Shown here: positions 1 through 7,204 of the stretch, in pieces
Layout of the letters: every line of letters starts with the position of its first letter
Position numbering within the stretch: position 1 is the stretch's first letter
NCBI GenBank assembly: GCA_016295275.1
Contig: JAEDLN010000021.1
Location: 1 to 17,576 of the forward strand
Source of the DNA: Kiritimatiellia bacterium
Lineage (GTDB): Bacteria > Verrucomicrobiota > Kiritimatiellia > RFP12 > UBA3636
DNA: 17,576 nucleotides
Reading direction: 5' to 3'
Position numbers and translations under genes: made by a program
The notes under the pieces: model-generated
The model's database searches: none
What the model was told of the DNA's origin: nothing
What the model saw: the letters and a program-made list of their open reading frames with translations, nothing else

Positions 1-595
1 CATGATCATCAATGTCGAGTCCGGCTGCTTTGACGGTTTTTCGCGTTCGGAGTTCGATTTTGACGTCAGTCGCGCGCTTCGCGATCCGAATGAAGGCATT
101 TACGAGAAGATGATTTCCGGCGCCTACATCGGAACGACGGGTCTGATGATGTTGCGCCGTGCCGCGCAGGAAGGTCTTTTCTCGAAGGATTGTGCGGACG
201 GCATTCTTTCCTGGAAGGAATTGACCACGATCGATTTTGACCGTTTCACCTACAATCCGTATATCGACGGACCTTTTGCCAAGCTCACGATGACGGAAGA
301 GGACCGCAGTCTCATGCGCGAGTTGAGCGAAGCGCTCTTCATCCGTGCGGCGGAGCTGACGGTTGCCAACATTTCCATGGCGGTTATCCGGTGCGGGAAG
401 GGACACGATCCGATGCATCCCGTCTGCATTACGATCGACGGCTCGACCTACTACAAGACCGTTTCGGCGATGTTCCGCTCTCGCGTCGAGGAAGGTCTCC
501 GCAAGGTTTTGGGAGCCCGTGGCATCTACTTCGATACGATTTGCGTAGAAGACGCCCCGATGATCGGTTCGGCGATTGCCGGCCTCATTGCCTAG
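1..595 (+). CDS. Hexokinase, eukaryotic type (C-terminal part, cut by window edge)
   Basis: This is the C-terminal domain of a hexokinase_2-type sugar kinase, which transfers phosphate from ATP to glucose or a related hexose in the cytoplasm. About 197 residues are visible and the frame is open to the left edge, so the ATG at base 2 is an internal Met and the true start lies outside the window. The first visible residues, MIINVESGCF, correspond to the INTEWGAF segment of eukaryotic hexokinases. IYEKMISGAYIG, with Glu at visible residue 35, corresponds to the LFEKMISGMYLGE segment. Both glutamates are known sugar contacts in glucokinase. The later ITIDGSTYYK matches the GVDGSxYK segment of the nucleotide-binding lobe. 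The gene is followed by a glucuronokinase-like gene on the same strand, 117 bases on, which suggests a shared role in sugar activation. Family assignment is confident; sugar specificity cannot be read from this part. Confidence 0.88.
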   Translation, partial: MIINVESGCFDGFSRSEFDFDVSRALRDPNEGIYEKMISGAYIGTTGLMMLRRAAQEGLFSKDCADGILSWKELTTIDFDRFTYNPYIDGPFAKLTMTEEDRSLMRELSEALFIRAAELTVANISMAVIRCGKGHDPMHPVCITIDGSTYYKTVSAMFRSRVEEGLRKVLGARGIYFDTICVEDAPMIGSAIAGLIA

Positions 596-613
596 CCCGT
601 TCCGTCCGTGTCA

Positions 614-660
614 CCGGCGATGGTTTCCAGGTCGGTTTTGCGCCGTTTTACCATCGCCGG
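614..660. repeat. Perfect 11-bp inverted repeat between hexokinase and sugar kinase
   Basis: The arms CCGGCGATGGT (614-624) and ACCATCGCCGG (650-660) are perfectly complementary around a 25-base loop. It starts 19 bases after the hexokinase stop and ends 52 bases before the next start codon. No T-run follows the right arm, so it is not a classical intrinsic terminator. It could be a mRNA stability or attenuation hairpin, or a protein-binding site. A short palindrome, CCCGCGGG, follows at 667-674. Confidence 0.7.
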
Positions 661-712
661 CATGCCCCCGCGGGCTTTCCGCCTGCATCAACCCCGATCC
701 GTTTCATCTGAC

Positions 713-1723
713 ATGATCATCCGCACCACAGCCCCTGCCCGAGCCGCTCTCATCGGAAATCCGTCCGACGGCTATTTCGGAAAGACGATCTCGTTTGCCT
801 TTTCGAATTTTCAGGCAACCGTCACGCTTTGGGAGTCGCCCAAGTTATGCATACTCCCCTCCGTCCGCGATCATGAAACCTTCGATTCCATTGAAGATCT
901 CTCGCGGTCGGTCCGGCTCTTCGGCTACTATGGCGGCATTCGGTTGATCAAGGCCGCCATCAAGACCTTTTACCAGTATGTCGTGACGCACGGCATTCAT
1001 CTGGATCGCCGCAATTTCACGATCCAATACGAGTCGACGATTCCGGGGCTGGTCGGCATGGCCGGGTCCAGTGCCATTGTCACGGCTACGTACCGTGCAT
1101 TGCAGACCTTCTATGGCGTCTCGATTCCGAAACCCGAGTTGGCGAATATCATCCGTTCGACAGAGGAGAAGGAGCTTGGCATTGCAGCCGGTTTGCAGGA
1201 TCGCGTCATTCAAGTCTACGGCGGACTCGTCTACATGGACTTTGACCGTGCCTTGCTCGAATCCCGCGGGTACGGCGAATATGTCTGCCTCGACGCGTCT
1301 TTGATGCCGCCCGTCTATGTTGCCTACCGAACCGATTTGAGCGAAGTTTCCGGCGTCTATCACAACAATCTGAAAGCGCGGTACAATGCCGGCGACAAAG
1401 CCGTCGTGGATGCGATGAAGTTTTGGTCGGACATTACCGCCGAGGCGCGCGCCTGCATCGAATCGCGGAACTACAAACGGCTTTCCGAGCTGATGGATTT
1501 GAATTTCGACAAGCGTGTCGAGGTTTCGCAGGTTTCTGCGGAAAACATCCGCATGGTTTCGGTTGCGCGCGCCTGCGGGGCGAGTGCGAAGTTCACGGGT
1601 TCCGGCGGCGCGATTGTCGGTGTTTACGAAGGCGAGGAGATGTTCAACCGTCTGACCGAGGAGCTGGCGAAAATTTCCGTCAAGGTCATCAAGCCGGAAA
1701 TGGCGCCCTTTTCGGAATCATGA
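713..1723 (+). CDS. Glucuronokinase-like GHMP-family sugar kinase
   Basis: The 336-residue product belongs to the GHMP kinase superfamily and resembles plant glucuronokinase, which phosphorylates glucuronic acid at C1 using ATP (UDP-glucuronate salvage). The start at 713 is chosen because the family-typical N-terminus, APARAALIGNPSDGYFGKTI, begins right after it; a GTG at 608 in the same frame would run through the inverted repeat. The glycine/serine-rich ATP loop is at residues 111-121 (PGLVGMAGSSA). EKELGIAAGLQDRVIQVYGG follows, which is very close to the plant sequence as I remember it. The C-terminal GHMP motif KFTGSGGA lies at residues 293-300. No clear Shine-Dalgarno is seen. Enzyme family is confident. 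The exact substrate (glucuronate, galacturonate or another sugar) is inferred from similarity recalled from memory. Confidence 0.82.
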   Translation: MIIRTTAPARAALIGNPSDGYFGKTISFAFSNFQATVTLWESPKLCILPSVRDHETFDSIEDLSRSVRLFGYYGGIRLIKAAIKTFYQYVVTHGIHLDRRNFTIQYESTIPGLVGMAGSSAIVTATYRALQTFYGVSIPKPELANIIRSTEEKELGIAAGLQDRVIQVYGGLVYMDFDRALLESRGYGEYVCLDASLMPPVYVAYRTDLSEVSGVYHNNLKARYNAGDKAVVDAMKFWSDITAEARACIESRNYKRLSELMDLNFDKRVEVSQVSAENIRMVSVARACGASAKFTGSGGAIVGVYEGEEMFNRLTEELAKISVKVIKPEMAPFSES

Positions 1724-1732
1724 GTCCGTTGG

Positions 1733-1787
1733 CGTTTGGATGGGAATGACCGGCATCCAACGACGATTTCAAATCGATTTCTTTTTT
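1733..1787 (+). terminator. Possible intrinsic terminator upstream of trxA
   Basis: A hairpin with one bulged T forms between 1733-1742 (CGTTTGGATG) and 1754-1762 (CATCCAACG). It is followed by a second short AT-rich hairpin at 1764-1776 and then a T-rich run at 1778-1787. This lies between the sugar kinase stop and the thioredoxin start and may end the first transcription unit. The stem next to the T-run is weak. Confidence 0.4.
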
Positions 1788-1817
1788 CCATCATTTCACT
1801 TTGGAGGACAATACAAC

Positions 1818-2138
1818 ATGAAAGAATTGACGACTGCCGATTTTGACGCAGAGACTTCGCAAGGCGTCTGCGTAATCGATTTTTGGGCGACCTGGTGCGG
1901 ACCCTGCCGCATGATGGGGCCGTTGTTCGAATCGGTTGCGGACGATATGGCGGACAAGCCGGTGCGGTTTTACAAAGTCAATGTCGATGAAGCCCCGGAA
2001 GTCGCCGCCCGTTTTGGCGTGCAATCGATTCCGACGCTTTTGATCTTGAAGGACGGTGTCGAGGCGGACGTTTCGATTGGCGTCACCAATCCGGCAAAGC
2101 TCCGCAAAATGATCGAAGATATTCTGGAAGCGCACTAA
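1818..2138 (+). CDS. trxA: Thioredoxin
   Basis: The 106-residue protein is a single-domain thioredoxin, the normal length for TrxA, that reduces disulfides in cytoplasmic proteins and is itself recycled by thioredoxin reductase. The active site WCGPC is at residues 26-30, preceded by the usual IDFWATW strand. The cis-proline loop QSIPTLL and the LKDG turn are present. The start at 1818 is fixed by a good Shine-Dalgarno, GGAGGA, at 1803-1808; an in-frame start at 1740 would add an unrelated N-terminus. No signal peptide or lipobox is visible. The next gene starts 39 bases downstream without an obvious terminator and may be co-transcribed. Assignment is firm. Confidence 0.96.
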   Translation: MKELTTADFDAETSQGVCVIDFWATWCGPCRMMGPLFESVADDMADKPVRFYKVNVDEAPEVAARFGVQSIPTLLILKDGVEADVSIGVTNPAKLRKMIEDILEAH

Positions 2139-2177
2139 ATCGATTTTGCAACATTTTTCCGGATTGGATTTCCATCC

Positions 2178-3410
2178 ATGCATCGTTTTCTTTTCACAGT
2201 TCTGTTGGGGGTTGCCATTCTGTTCCCGCGTGCAGGGATGGCGGCCGCTTCGTATCGTTGCTTTTGGCTGACGGAAACCATTACCGGACAGACGATCGGG
2301 CCGATCGTAAACAAGCCGGGCCATCGCTTTACGGTCGATCGCCGGCAATGGATCGTAATGGAAGCTGCTCCCGGGGAGATCTCTTTTGCCGACGCGAAGA
2401 CGCTCGGCTTGGAAGGCCCGTACGATTTGATCGAGCAGCGCATTATCGGGCTCGGGAAGAAGGCGTACGTATTTACGCGCATTCAGGATTTCGAAGGCAC
2501 GGATCCCGACAAGTCGGTTGCCGTTTTGTCGCAAGCGGTTCGTGCGCCTGCGCAGTCTGCGGATACGGAAAAGCCCTGGACAAAGGATTTGCCGGCCCGG
2601 TGGGTTTTGGCACCCGTTCCGTCGACGAATCCCGGAACCTATCGGGCGAACAACGAACAGTGGTCGCTTCAGCAGACCTTCGTCAGCCCTTCGATTCTTC
2701 TGTTTGCGGAGCCGTTTCACAAGATCGAATGCGATTGGAAGCTTGGCGGGCAATTGGGGAAGACCAAAAGCGAATTGGAAACGAAGCGCTATGGCATTGC
2801 GGGGCAATGGCGTGGCATCGAAGCGGAAGCAGGCATTGCCTCGGGCGGCAAGGTTTCCGATACCCTTGTCGAGGACGGTCCGCTTGTTTCGGATTTGAAG
2901 CTTGGCGATTGTGACGGCTGGTTTGCCGCCTTAGGCTACCGGTATTCGTTTGAAATCGAAAAGCAGTGGGGCGTTTCCTTCTCCGTCCACGCAAGCTACG
3001 AGAGCATGGACGGGACGCTTTCGGCTTCTGTTGCGGCGGAAAAGGCGCTTGCGCTAGGACTCGGCGATGCCGTTTCGGATGACGAACAGACACCCGGCTA
3101 TGGTTTCATCAAGTGGAAGAACAATACCTCTTGGGATCGATTCGACTTGGATTTGGCGGTTGCGCTAACGTACGACGAATGGTATTGGGGTGGCAGCGGA
3201 AGCGTTGTTCTCAACTGTCTTTCGGAATTTTCCGCGGACGGAAGTCTCCCGGTGTTGGAATCGGAATACAAATTGGATGCCGAACGCACGTCTCCCATTT
3301 CCTTCCGGATTTCGGGTTGGTACAGTCCGGCCGACCATCTCGCGTTGGAGGGCTCATTGACGGTCGGAGGCGAAACCTCGCTTCGGCTTGGCGTATCCTA
3401 TTTCTTCTAG
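2178..3410 (+). CDS. Secreted protein with predicted C-terminal outer-membrane beta-barrel, unknown function
   Basis: I do not recognise this 410-residue protein as a named family. A signal peptide is clear: a short basic start (MHR), a hydrophobic core to about residue 18, and an AGMAAA cleavage region near residues 20-24. A compact N-terminal region (about 25-115) is followed by a Pro/Ala-rich linker (about 120-165). After about residue 170 the sequence alternates polar and hydrophobic residues, with many Gly, Trp and Tyr and short turns. It ends SLRLGVSYFF, with a terminal Phe typical of beta-barrels inserted by BamA. This suggests an outer-membrane barrel in a diderm cell. It follows trxA by 39 bases. 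The ribosome binding site is weak (GGA-rich bases near 2161-2169). Secretion is well supported, barrel topology is likely, function unknown. Confidence 0.75.
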   Translation: MHRFLFTVLLGVAILFPRAGMAAASYRCFWLTETITGQTIGPIVNKPGHRFTVDRRQWIVMEAAPGEISFADAKTLGLEGPYDLIEQRIIGLGKKAYVFTRIQDFEGTDPDKSVAVLSQAVRAPAQSADTEKPWTKDLPARWVLAPVPSTNPGTYRANNEQWSLQQTFVSPSILLFAEPFHKIECDWKLGGQLGKTKSELETKRYGIAGQWRGIEAEAGIASGGKVSDTLVEDGPLVSDLKLGDCDGWFAALGYRYSFEIEKQWGVSFSVHASYESMDGTLSASVAAEKALALGLGDAVSDDEQTPGYGFIKWKNNTSWDRFDLDLAVALTYDEWYWGGSGSVVLNCLSEFSADGSLPVLESEYKLDAERTSPISFRISGWYSPADHLALEGSLTVGGETSLRLGVSYFF

Positions 3411-3549
3411 CGGGGGGACTTCTTGCGGCGGCTCGATACGATCGTTTTTTTTCCGTGTAAAACGGTGTGAGATTTGTCCGTTTCGACCGGATTTCGACTG
3501 TCCGAACCGCGCCTTTTGAAAGAAACAAAGATTTTTTTGAATTTAGGGA

Positions 3550-3578
3550 TTCACAAAAGCCTCGTTTTATGAGAGAAT
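3550..3578 (+). promoter_or_regulatory. Weak promoter candidate for the fab cluster
   Basis: TTCACA (3550-3555) and GAGAAT (3573-3578) are separated by 17 bases in the AT-rich stretch 3516-3590, about 50 bases before fabD. A -35/-10 pair is plausible here but both boxes deviate from consensus. A short CGAT-ACG-ATCG hairpin followed by eight T (3434-3452) after the previous gene could end upstream transcription. Confidence 0.25.
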
Positions 3579-3630
3579 CCAACTCTATCGAACCTCTTTG
3601 AACAGAATCACGCAGTTTTTTCAGACACAC

Positions 3631-4548
3631 ATGAACGTAGCACTTTTTGCCGGTCAAGGCGCTCAGACCGTTGGAATGGGTAAGGATTTGTTTGAAGCCT
3701 ATCCGGAATGCGCGGCTCTTTTTGCGGAAGCCGACCGGATTCTCGGCGGCTCTCTTTCGTCCACGATTTTCAATGGACCGATGGAGGAATTGACGAAGAC
3801 GAATGTCTGCCAGCCTGCCATCTTCGTCGTTTCGGCGGCGGCCTACACGGCTTTTTGCAAAGAGAATCCGAATGCCAAGTTCGACCTGATGGCAGGGCTC
3901 AGTCTTGGCGAATGGACGGCGCTCTGGGCGGGCGGAGCCGTTTCCTTTGCGGAGTGCGTCCGCATTCTCGAGGCTCGCGGGCGTTTCATGCAAGAGGCAT
4001 GCGAAGCGAATCCGTCCGGAATGGTTTCCGTGTTGAAGCTTGCCCCCGAGGCTGTCGAAGCGATTGCGGCCGAGACGGGTTGTTCCGTCACGAACTACAA
4101 CTCTGCGGCGCAGATCGTTTTGGGCGGAACGCACGATCAGGTTGCGGCTGCGGCTGCGGCGGTCTCCGCAAAAGGCGGTCGTGCGGTCGTGCTCAAGACG
4201 GCGGGTGCCTATCACTCTTCTTTCATGGCACCTGCTGCGGAGAAGTTGACGGAGGTTCTCGCTAAGGCGGATATTCAGGCGCCTCGCATTCCGGTTCTTT
4301 CCAACTACACGGGAAAGATTCACGGCGATGCCGATGAAATCCGCACATCGATGATTTCCCAGATTGCCCATGCGGTCCGTTGGACGGATGACATGGCGGC
4401 AATGGGTGCGGCCGGTGCCACGGCGGCGGTCGAATTCGGTCCCGGTGCCGTTTTGACGGGATTGCTCAAGCGCACGCTTCCGTCGGTTGCCCTTCACAAT
4501 GTCGGTACGGCCGATCAGGCGAAAGCCGTTGCGGCGGCTCTTGCCTAG
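3631..4548 (+). CDS. fabD: Malonyl-CoA:ACP transacylase FabD
   Basis: FabD moves the malonyl group from CoA to acyl carrier protein, supplying the extender unit for fatty-acid synthesis in the cytoplasm. The 305-residue length is normal. The N-terminal ALFAGQGAQTVGMG is the family signature. The nucleophile Ser91 lies in AGLSLGEWTAL, Arg116 is in ARGRFMQEA, and the catalytic His195 is in GAYHSSFM. The elbow reads GLSLGE rather than the usual GHSLGE. The start at 3631 places the signature at the N-terminus; a TTG at 3598 would add eleven unrelated residues. It is the first gene of fabD-fabG-acpP-fabF, with fabG 60 bases downstream. No fabH or plsX is seen upstream, unlike the E. coli cluster. 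Assignment is firm. Confidence 0.96.
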   Translation: MNVALFAGQGAQTVGMGKDLFEAYPECAALFAEADRILGGSLSSTIFNGPMEELTKTNVCQPAIFVVSAAAYTAFCKENPNAKFDLMAGLSLGEWTALWAGGAVSFAECVRILEARGRFMQEACEANPSGMVSVLKLAPEAVEAIAAETGCSVTNYNSAAQIVLGGTHDQVAAAAAAVSAKGGRAVVLKTAGAYHSSFMAPAAEKLTEVLAKADIQAPRIPVLSNYTGKIHGDADEIRTSMISQIAHAVRWTDDMAAMGAAGATAAVEFGPGAVLTGLLKRTLPSVALHNVGTADQAKAVAAALA

Positions 4549-4608
4549 GCGTTTTTCCATTTCAGATATTTTCCTTTCATCAACAACAGTTTTTTTGGAG
4601 TTACATCT

Positions 4609-5349
4609 ATGGCTAAGACGGCTCTTGTCACCGGATCGGCCCGTGGAATCGGGCGCGCCATTTGCGAACAGCTTGTAGCGGACGGCACTGCGCAGAATAT
4701 TGTCGTATGCGACGTCAAGAAAGAATGGTGCGAAGAAACGGTTGCGGCGCTTCGTGCCATGGGCGCCCAAGCCGAAGCGCTGGAAATCAATGTTGCCGAC
4801 GGCAAGAGTGTCGAAGCCGGCATTGCGGAGGCGGTTCGTCTCTTCGGTTCTCTCGATATTGTCGTGAACAATGCCGGTATCACGCGTGACGGACTTCTTG
4901 TCCGCATGACGGAAGAGGATTGGGACGCCGTTTTGAACATCAATCTCAAGGGTGCCTTCCTCGTCACCCGCGAAGCGGCAAAGATCATGATGCGTGCCCG
5001 TTCCGGCTCCATTGTCAACATTGCATCCGTTGTCGGCTTGATGGGCAATGCCGGTCAGGCGAACTATACGGCTTCCAAGGGTGGTCTGATGTCTCTCACC
5101 AAGACTTGCGCCCGCGAGCTCGGCGGCCGCGGCATTCGCGTGAATGCGGTTGCCCCTGGCTTCATCAAGAGCAAGATGACGGATGTTCTGCCGGATGCCG
5201 TCAAGCAGAAGATGCTCGATGTCATTCCGATGAAGAAATTCGGCGAAGTTTCCGACATTGCCAAGGCCGTTTCCTTCTTGGCGGGCGACAAGGCCGAGTA
5301 CATCACGGGTCAGGTTCTGTCCGTCAACGGCGGCATGCTGATGCCCTAG
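4609..5349 (+). CDS. fabG: 3-oxoacyl-[ACP] reductase FabG
   Basis: FabG is the NADPH-dependent short-chain dehydrogenase that reduces 3-oxoacyl-ACP to 3-hydroxyacyl-ACP in each round of chain elongation. The 246-residue length matches the family. The cofactor motif TGSARGIGRAI is near the N-terminus and NNAG is in the middle. The catalytic residues are Ser140, Tyr153 and Lys157 (NYTASKGG). The C-terminal ITGQVLSVNGGMLMP is typical. A Shine-Dalgarno GGAG at 4597-4600 supports the start. It sits between fabD and acpP, which separates it from the many other short-chain dehydrogenases and makes the FabG role very likely. There are 84 bases between its stop and acpP, including a small GCCGC/GCGGC hairpin (5375-5391). 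Confidence 0.96.
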   Translation: MAKTALVTGSARGIGRAICEQLVADGTAQNIVVCDVKKEWCEETVAALRAMGAQAEALEINVADGKSVEAGIAEAVRLFGSLDIVVNNAGITRDGLLVRMTEEDWDAVLNINLKGAFLVTREAAKIMMRARSGSIVNIASVVGLMGNAGQANYTASKGGLMSLTKTCARELGGRGIRVNAVAPGFIKSKMTDVLPDAVKQKMLDVIPMKKFGEVSDIAKAVSFLAGDKAEYITGQVLSVNGGMLMP

Positions 5350-5433
5350 TCTGCAAGATCAACATTTTTCCAATGCCGCTGTTTATGCGGCGGCAGCTTT
5401 CCACAACAAACACCATAATCCAACAGGTATATC

Positions 5434-5694
5434 ATGACTCTCGAAGAAAAGGTTATCGCTCTCGTAGCCGACTCCCTCCACCAGGATGCTTCCGCCATCA
5501 AAACCGACTCTTCCTTCGTCAATGATCTTGGCGCTGACTCTCTCGATCAGGCCGAGCTCATGATGAGCATCGAGGATGCGTTCAAGTCCTTCATGAATGG
5601 CGAATCCATCCCCGAAGAAGAAGCCCAGAAGTTTGAGACGGTTGGCTCCGTCATCGAGTTCCTCAAGTCCAAGGGCGTTCCTGAGAATCTCTAA
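5434..5694 (+). CDS. acpP: Acyl carrier protein
   Basis: This is the small acidic carrier that holds growing acyl chains on a 4'-phosphopantetheine arm. The attachment residue is Ser36 in GADSLD, and helix II (DQAELMMSIEDAF) follows. At 86 residues it is longer than the common 77-80. Part of the extra length is about five residues (within KSFMNGES) between helix II and the IPEEEA segment that leads into helix III, compared with the E. coli protein. Helix IV (TVGSVIEFLKSKG) is normal. The context between fabG and fabF makes it the fatty-acid ACP. It is followed by two hairpins and a T-rich run before fabF. Confidence 0.96.
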   Translation: MTLEEKVIALVADSLHQDASAIKTDSSFVNDLGADSLDQAELMMSIEDAFKSFMNGESIPEEEAQKFETVGSVIEFLKSKGVPENL

Positions 5695-5701
5695 TCTGTT
5701 T

Positions 5702-5719
5702 TTTAGGATCGTTCCTAAA
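5702..5719 (+). repeat. Hairpin just after acpP
   Basis: TTTAGGA (5702-5708) and TCCTAAA (5713-5719) are perfect complements around the loop TCGT, seven bases after the acpP stop codon. No T-run follows directly. It could protect the 3' end of an acpP mRNA processed or terminated at the next structure. Confidence 0.55.
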
Positions 5720-5730
5720 CAAGCAACAAG

Positions 5731-5786
5731 CGGACGACGCGGTCAGCGTCTACGAAACTCCGTGTCGTTCGTTTTTTTCTTTTTTT
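5731..5786 (+). terminator. Intrinsic terminator or attenuator between acpP and fabF
   Basis: The outer stem CGGACGAC (5731-5738) pairs with GTCGTTCG (5764-5771), with one G:U pair. An alternative inner hairpin is GACGC-GGTCA-GCGTC (5736-5750). The right arm runs straight into seven T, one C and seven T (5772-5786). The structure ends about 22 bases before the fabF ribosome binding site, so it lies inside what would otherwise be one operon. It may give partial termination, so that ACP is made in excess over FabF. Confidence 0.6.
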
Positions 5787-5820
5787 GTTTCCCATTCCAA
5801 GTCCCCGCAGGAGATATCAT

Positions 5821-7065
5821 ATGCGTCGCGTTGTAGTGACTGGCCTCGGCGTCATTTCGCCCGTTGGCAACGACATCGATACTTTTTGGAAAAACATTGT
5901 CGCCGGCGTAAACGGCATTGATCTGATTACGAAGTTCGATGTGACGAACTTTTCCGTGAAGATTGCGGGGCAAGTCAAGGACTTCGATCCCACCAAGTAC
6001 ATGGATCCGAAGGCGGCACGCCACTCGGCTCTTTTCTGCCAGTATGCCGTTGCTGCGGCGAAGCAGGCTGCGGAGGATTGCGGGATTGATTTCAAGGCGC
6101 TTTCCGACGAGGACCGGTACCGCTATGGTTGCACGGTATCTTCGGGTGTCGGCGGTATCGATGTTACGGAAAACGAAGTCAAGCGGATGGTGACGAACAA
6201 TACGAGTCGCGTCAGTCCGTTCAGCATTCCCGAGATGATTTCGAACATGGCCGCCGGTACGATTGGCATTGAGCATGGGCTTCGCGGACCGAACTTCGGC
6301 GTCGTTTCGGCCTGTGCGTCCGGTCTGCATGCGATTGGCATTGCCTTCCGTTCCATCAAGTACGGAGAAGCGGATGTCATGTTCGCCGGTGGCACGGAGG
6401 CTCCGATTTGTCCGGTTTCGGTTGCCGGTTTTGCCGCCATGCACGCGCTTTCCACGCGCAATGACGATCCGAAGACGGCTTCCCGTCCTTTTGACAAGGA
6501 TCGCAACGGCTTTGTCATGGGCGAAGGCGGTGCGGTCATTGTTTTGGAAGAATATGAGCATGCCAAGGCTCGCGGGGCCAAGATCTACTGCGAGCTTGCC
6601 GGCTTTGGCGAAACGTGCGATGCCCACCACATGACGGCTCCGATGCCCGGCGGTGTTGCCGGCGCCCATGCGATGAAGACGGCCATGAAGGAAGCCGGCG
6701 TCGCTCCGGAGCAGGTGGATTACATCAATGCGCACGGAACGTCCACGCCGATGAACGACAAGACGGAGACGGCTCTTGTCAAGGCCGCTCTCGGGGAAGA
6801 GCTTGCCCGCAAGGTCTCCATCTCTTCGACCAAGTCGATGACCGGGCACCTGCTCGGCGGCGCTGGTGCGCTTGAAACGGTTGTCTGCGCATTGGCGATT
6901 CGCGACAATGTCATTCCTCCGACGATCAATTACACGACACCGGATCCGGAATGCGATCTCGACTACACGCCGAACCAGGCTCGTCAGCGCACGGTTAAGG
7001 TTGCGCTCAACAATGCGCTTGGCTTTGGCGGGCACAATGCTTGCATTGCCCTCAAGGCACTCTAG
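5821..7065 (+). CDS. fabF: 3-oxoacyl-[ACP] synthase II FabF
   Basis: FabF condenses malonyl-ACP with acyl-ACP, releasing CO2, to extend the fatty-acid chain. The 414-residue length is normal. The N-terminal MRRVVVTGLGVISPVG is the KAS II signature. The active-site Cys165 lies in VSACASGLHAIG, and the two catalytic histidines are His305 in NAHGTSTPMND and His343 in MTGHLLGGAGA. The C-terminal NNALGFGGHNACIAL loop is also typical. The start at 5821 has a good AGGAG at 5809-5813; the frame opens at 5785 but those residues are not homologous. It is the last gene of the cluster, followed by a terminator at 7108-7156. No promoter of its own is evident after the acpP terminator. Confidence 0.97.
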   Translation: MRRVVVTGLGVISPVGNDIDTFWKNIVAGVNGIDLITKFDVTNFSVKIAGQVKDFDPTKYMDPKAARHSALFCQYAVAAAKQAAEDCGIDFKALSDEDRYRYGCTVSSGVGGIDVTENEVKRMVTNNTSRVSPFSIPEMISNMAAGTIGIEHGLRGPNFGVVSACASGLHAIGIAFRSIKYGEADVMFAGGTEAPICPVSVAGFAAMHALSTRNDDPKTASRPFDKDRNGFVMGEGGAVIVLEEYEHAKARGAKIYCELAGFGETCDAHHMTAPMPGGVAGAHAMKTAMKEAGVAPEQVDYINAHGTSTPMNDKTETALVKAALGEELARKVSISSTKSMTGHLLGGAGALETVVCALAIRDNVIPPTINYTTPDPECDLDYTPNQARQRTVKVALNNALGFGGHNACIALKAL

Positions 7066-7080
7066 CGAACATTGACTTTT

Positions 7081-7099
7081 GTTCCGGAGATTCCGGAAC
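7081..7099 (+). repeat. Perfect 8-bp hairpin after fabF
   Basis: GTTCCGGA (7081-7088) and TCCGGAAC (7092-7099) pair perfectly around a three-base loop, 15 bases after the fabF stop codon. No T-run follows directly, but a terminator-like hairpin starts nine bases further on. The two together resemble a 3' mRNA end with a stabilising hairpin. Confidence 0.6.
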
Positions 7100-7107
7100 A
7101 TGGAGAG

Positions 7108-7156
7108 GAATCCCTTTCGATGCGCCTCCCGCGCGCCGGGAGGGATTCTTTCTTTT
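7108..7156 (+). terminator. Intrinsic terminator ending the fab cluster
   Basis: An outer stem GAATCC (7108-7113) with GGATTC (7143-7148) encloses a GC-rich inner stem CTCCCG (7126-7131) with CGGGAG (7137-7142), with an asymmetric bulge. It is followed by TTTCTTTT (7149-7156). This is a reasonable intrinsic terminator between fabF and the ligase gene. Confidence 0.6.
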
Positions 7157-7204
7157 CTGCGATTCGGTCGCTTCCGTCAAATCTTCCCGCGCGTGTTTAT
7201 TCCC

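Noticed and set aside
608..712. N-terminal extension of the glucuronokinase-like gene from the GTG at 608
   Set aside because: The extra 35 residues cross the inverted repeat, are Arg/Pro-rich and do not fit the family N-terminus, which begins right after the ATG at 713.
3211..4770. Minus-strand open frame (519 codons) across orf4, fabD and fabG
   Set aside because: It spans three well-supported plus-strand genes and two intergenic gaps, and has no motif.
5743..7101. Minus-strand open frame (452 codons) opposite fabF
   Set aside because: It covers a complete fabF plus its non-coding leader and its product is Arg/Asn-rich without motifs.
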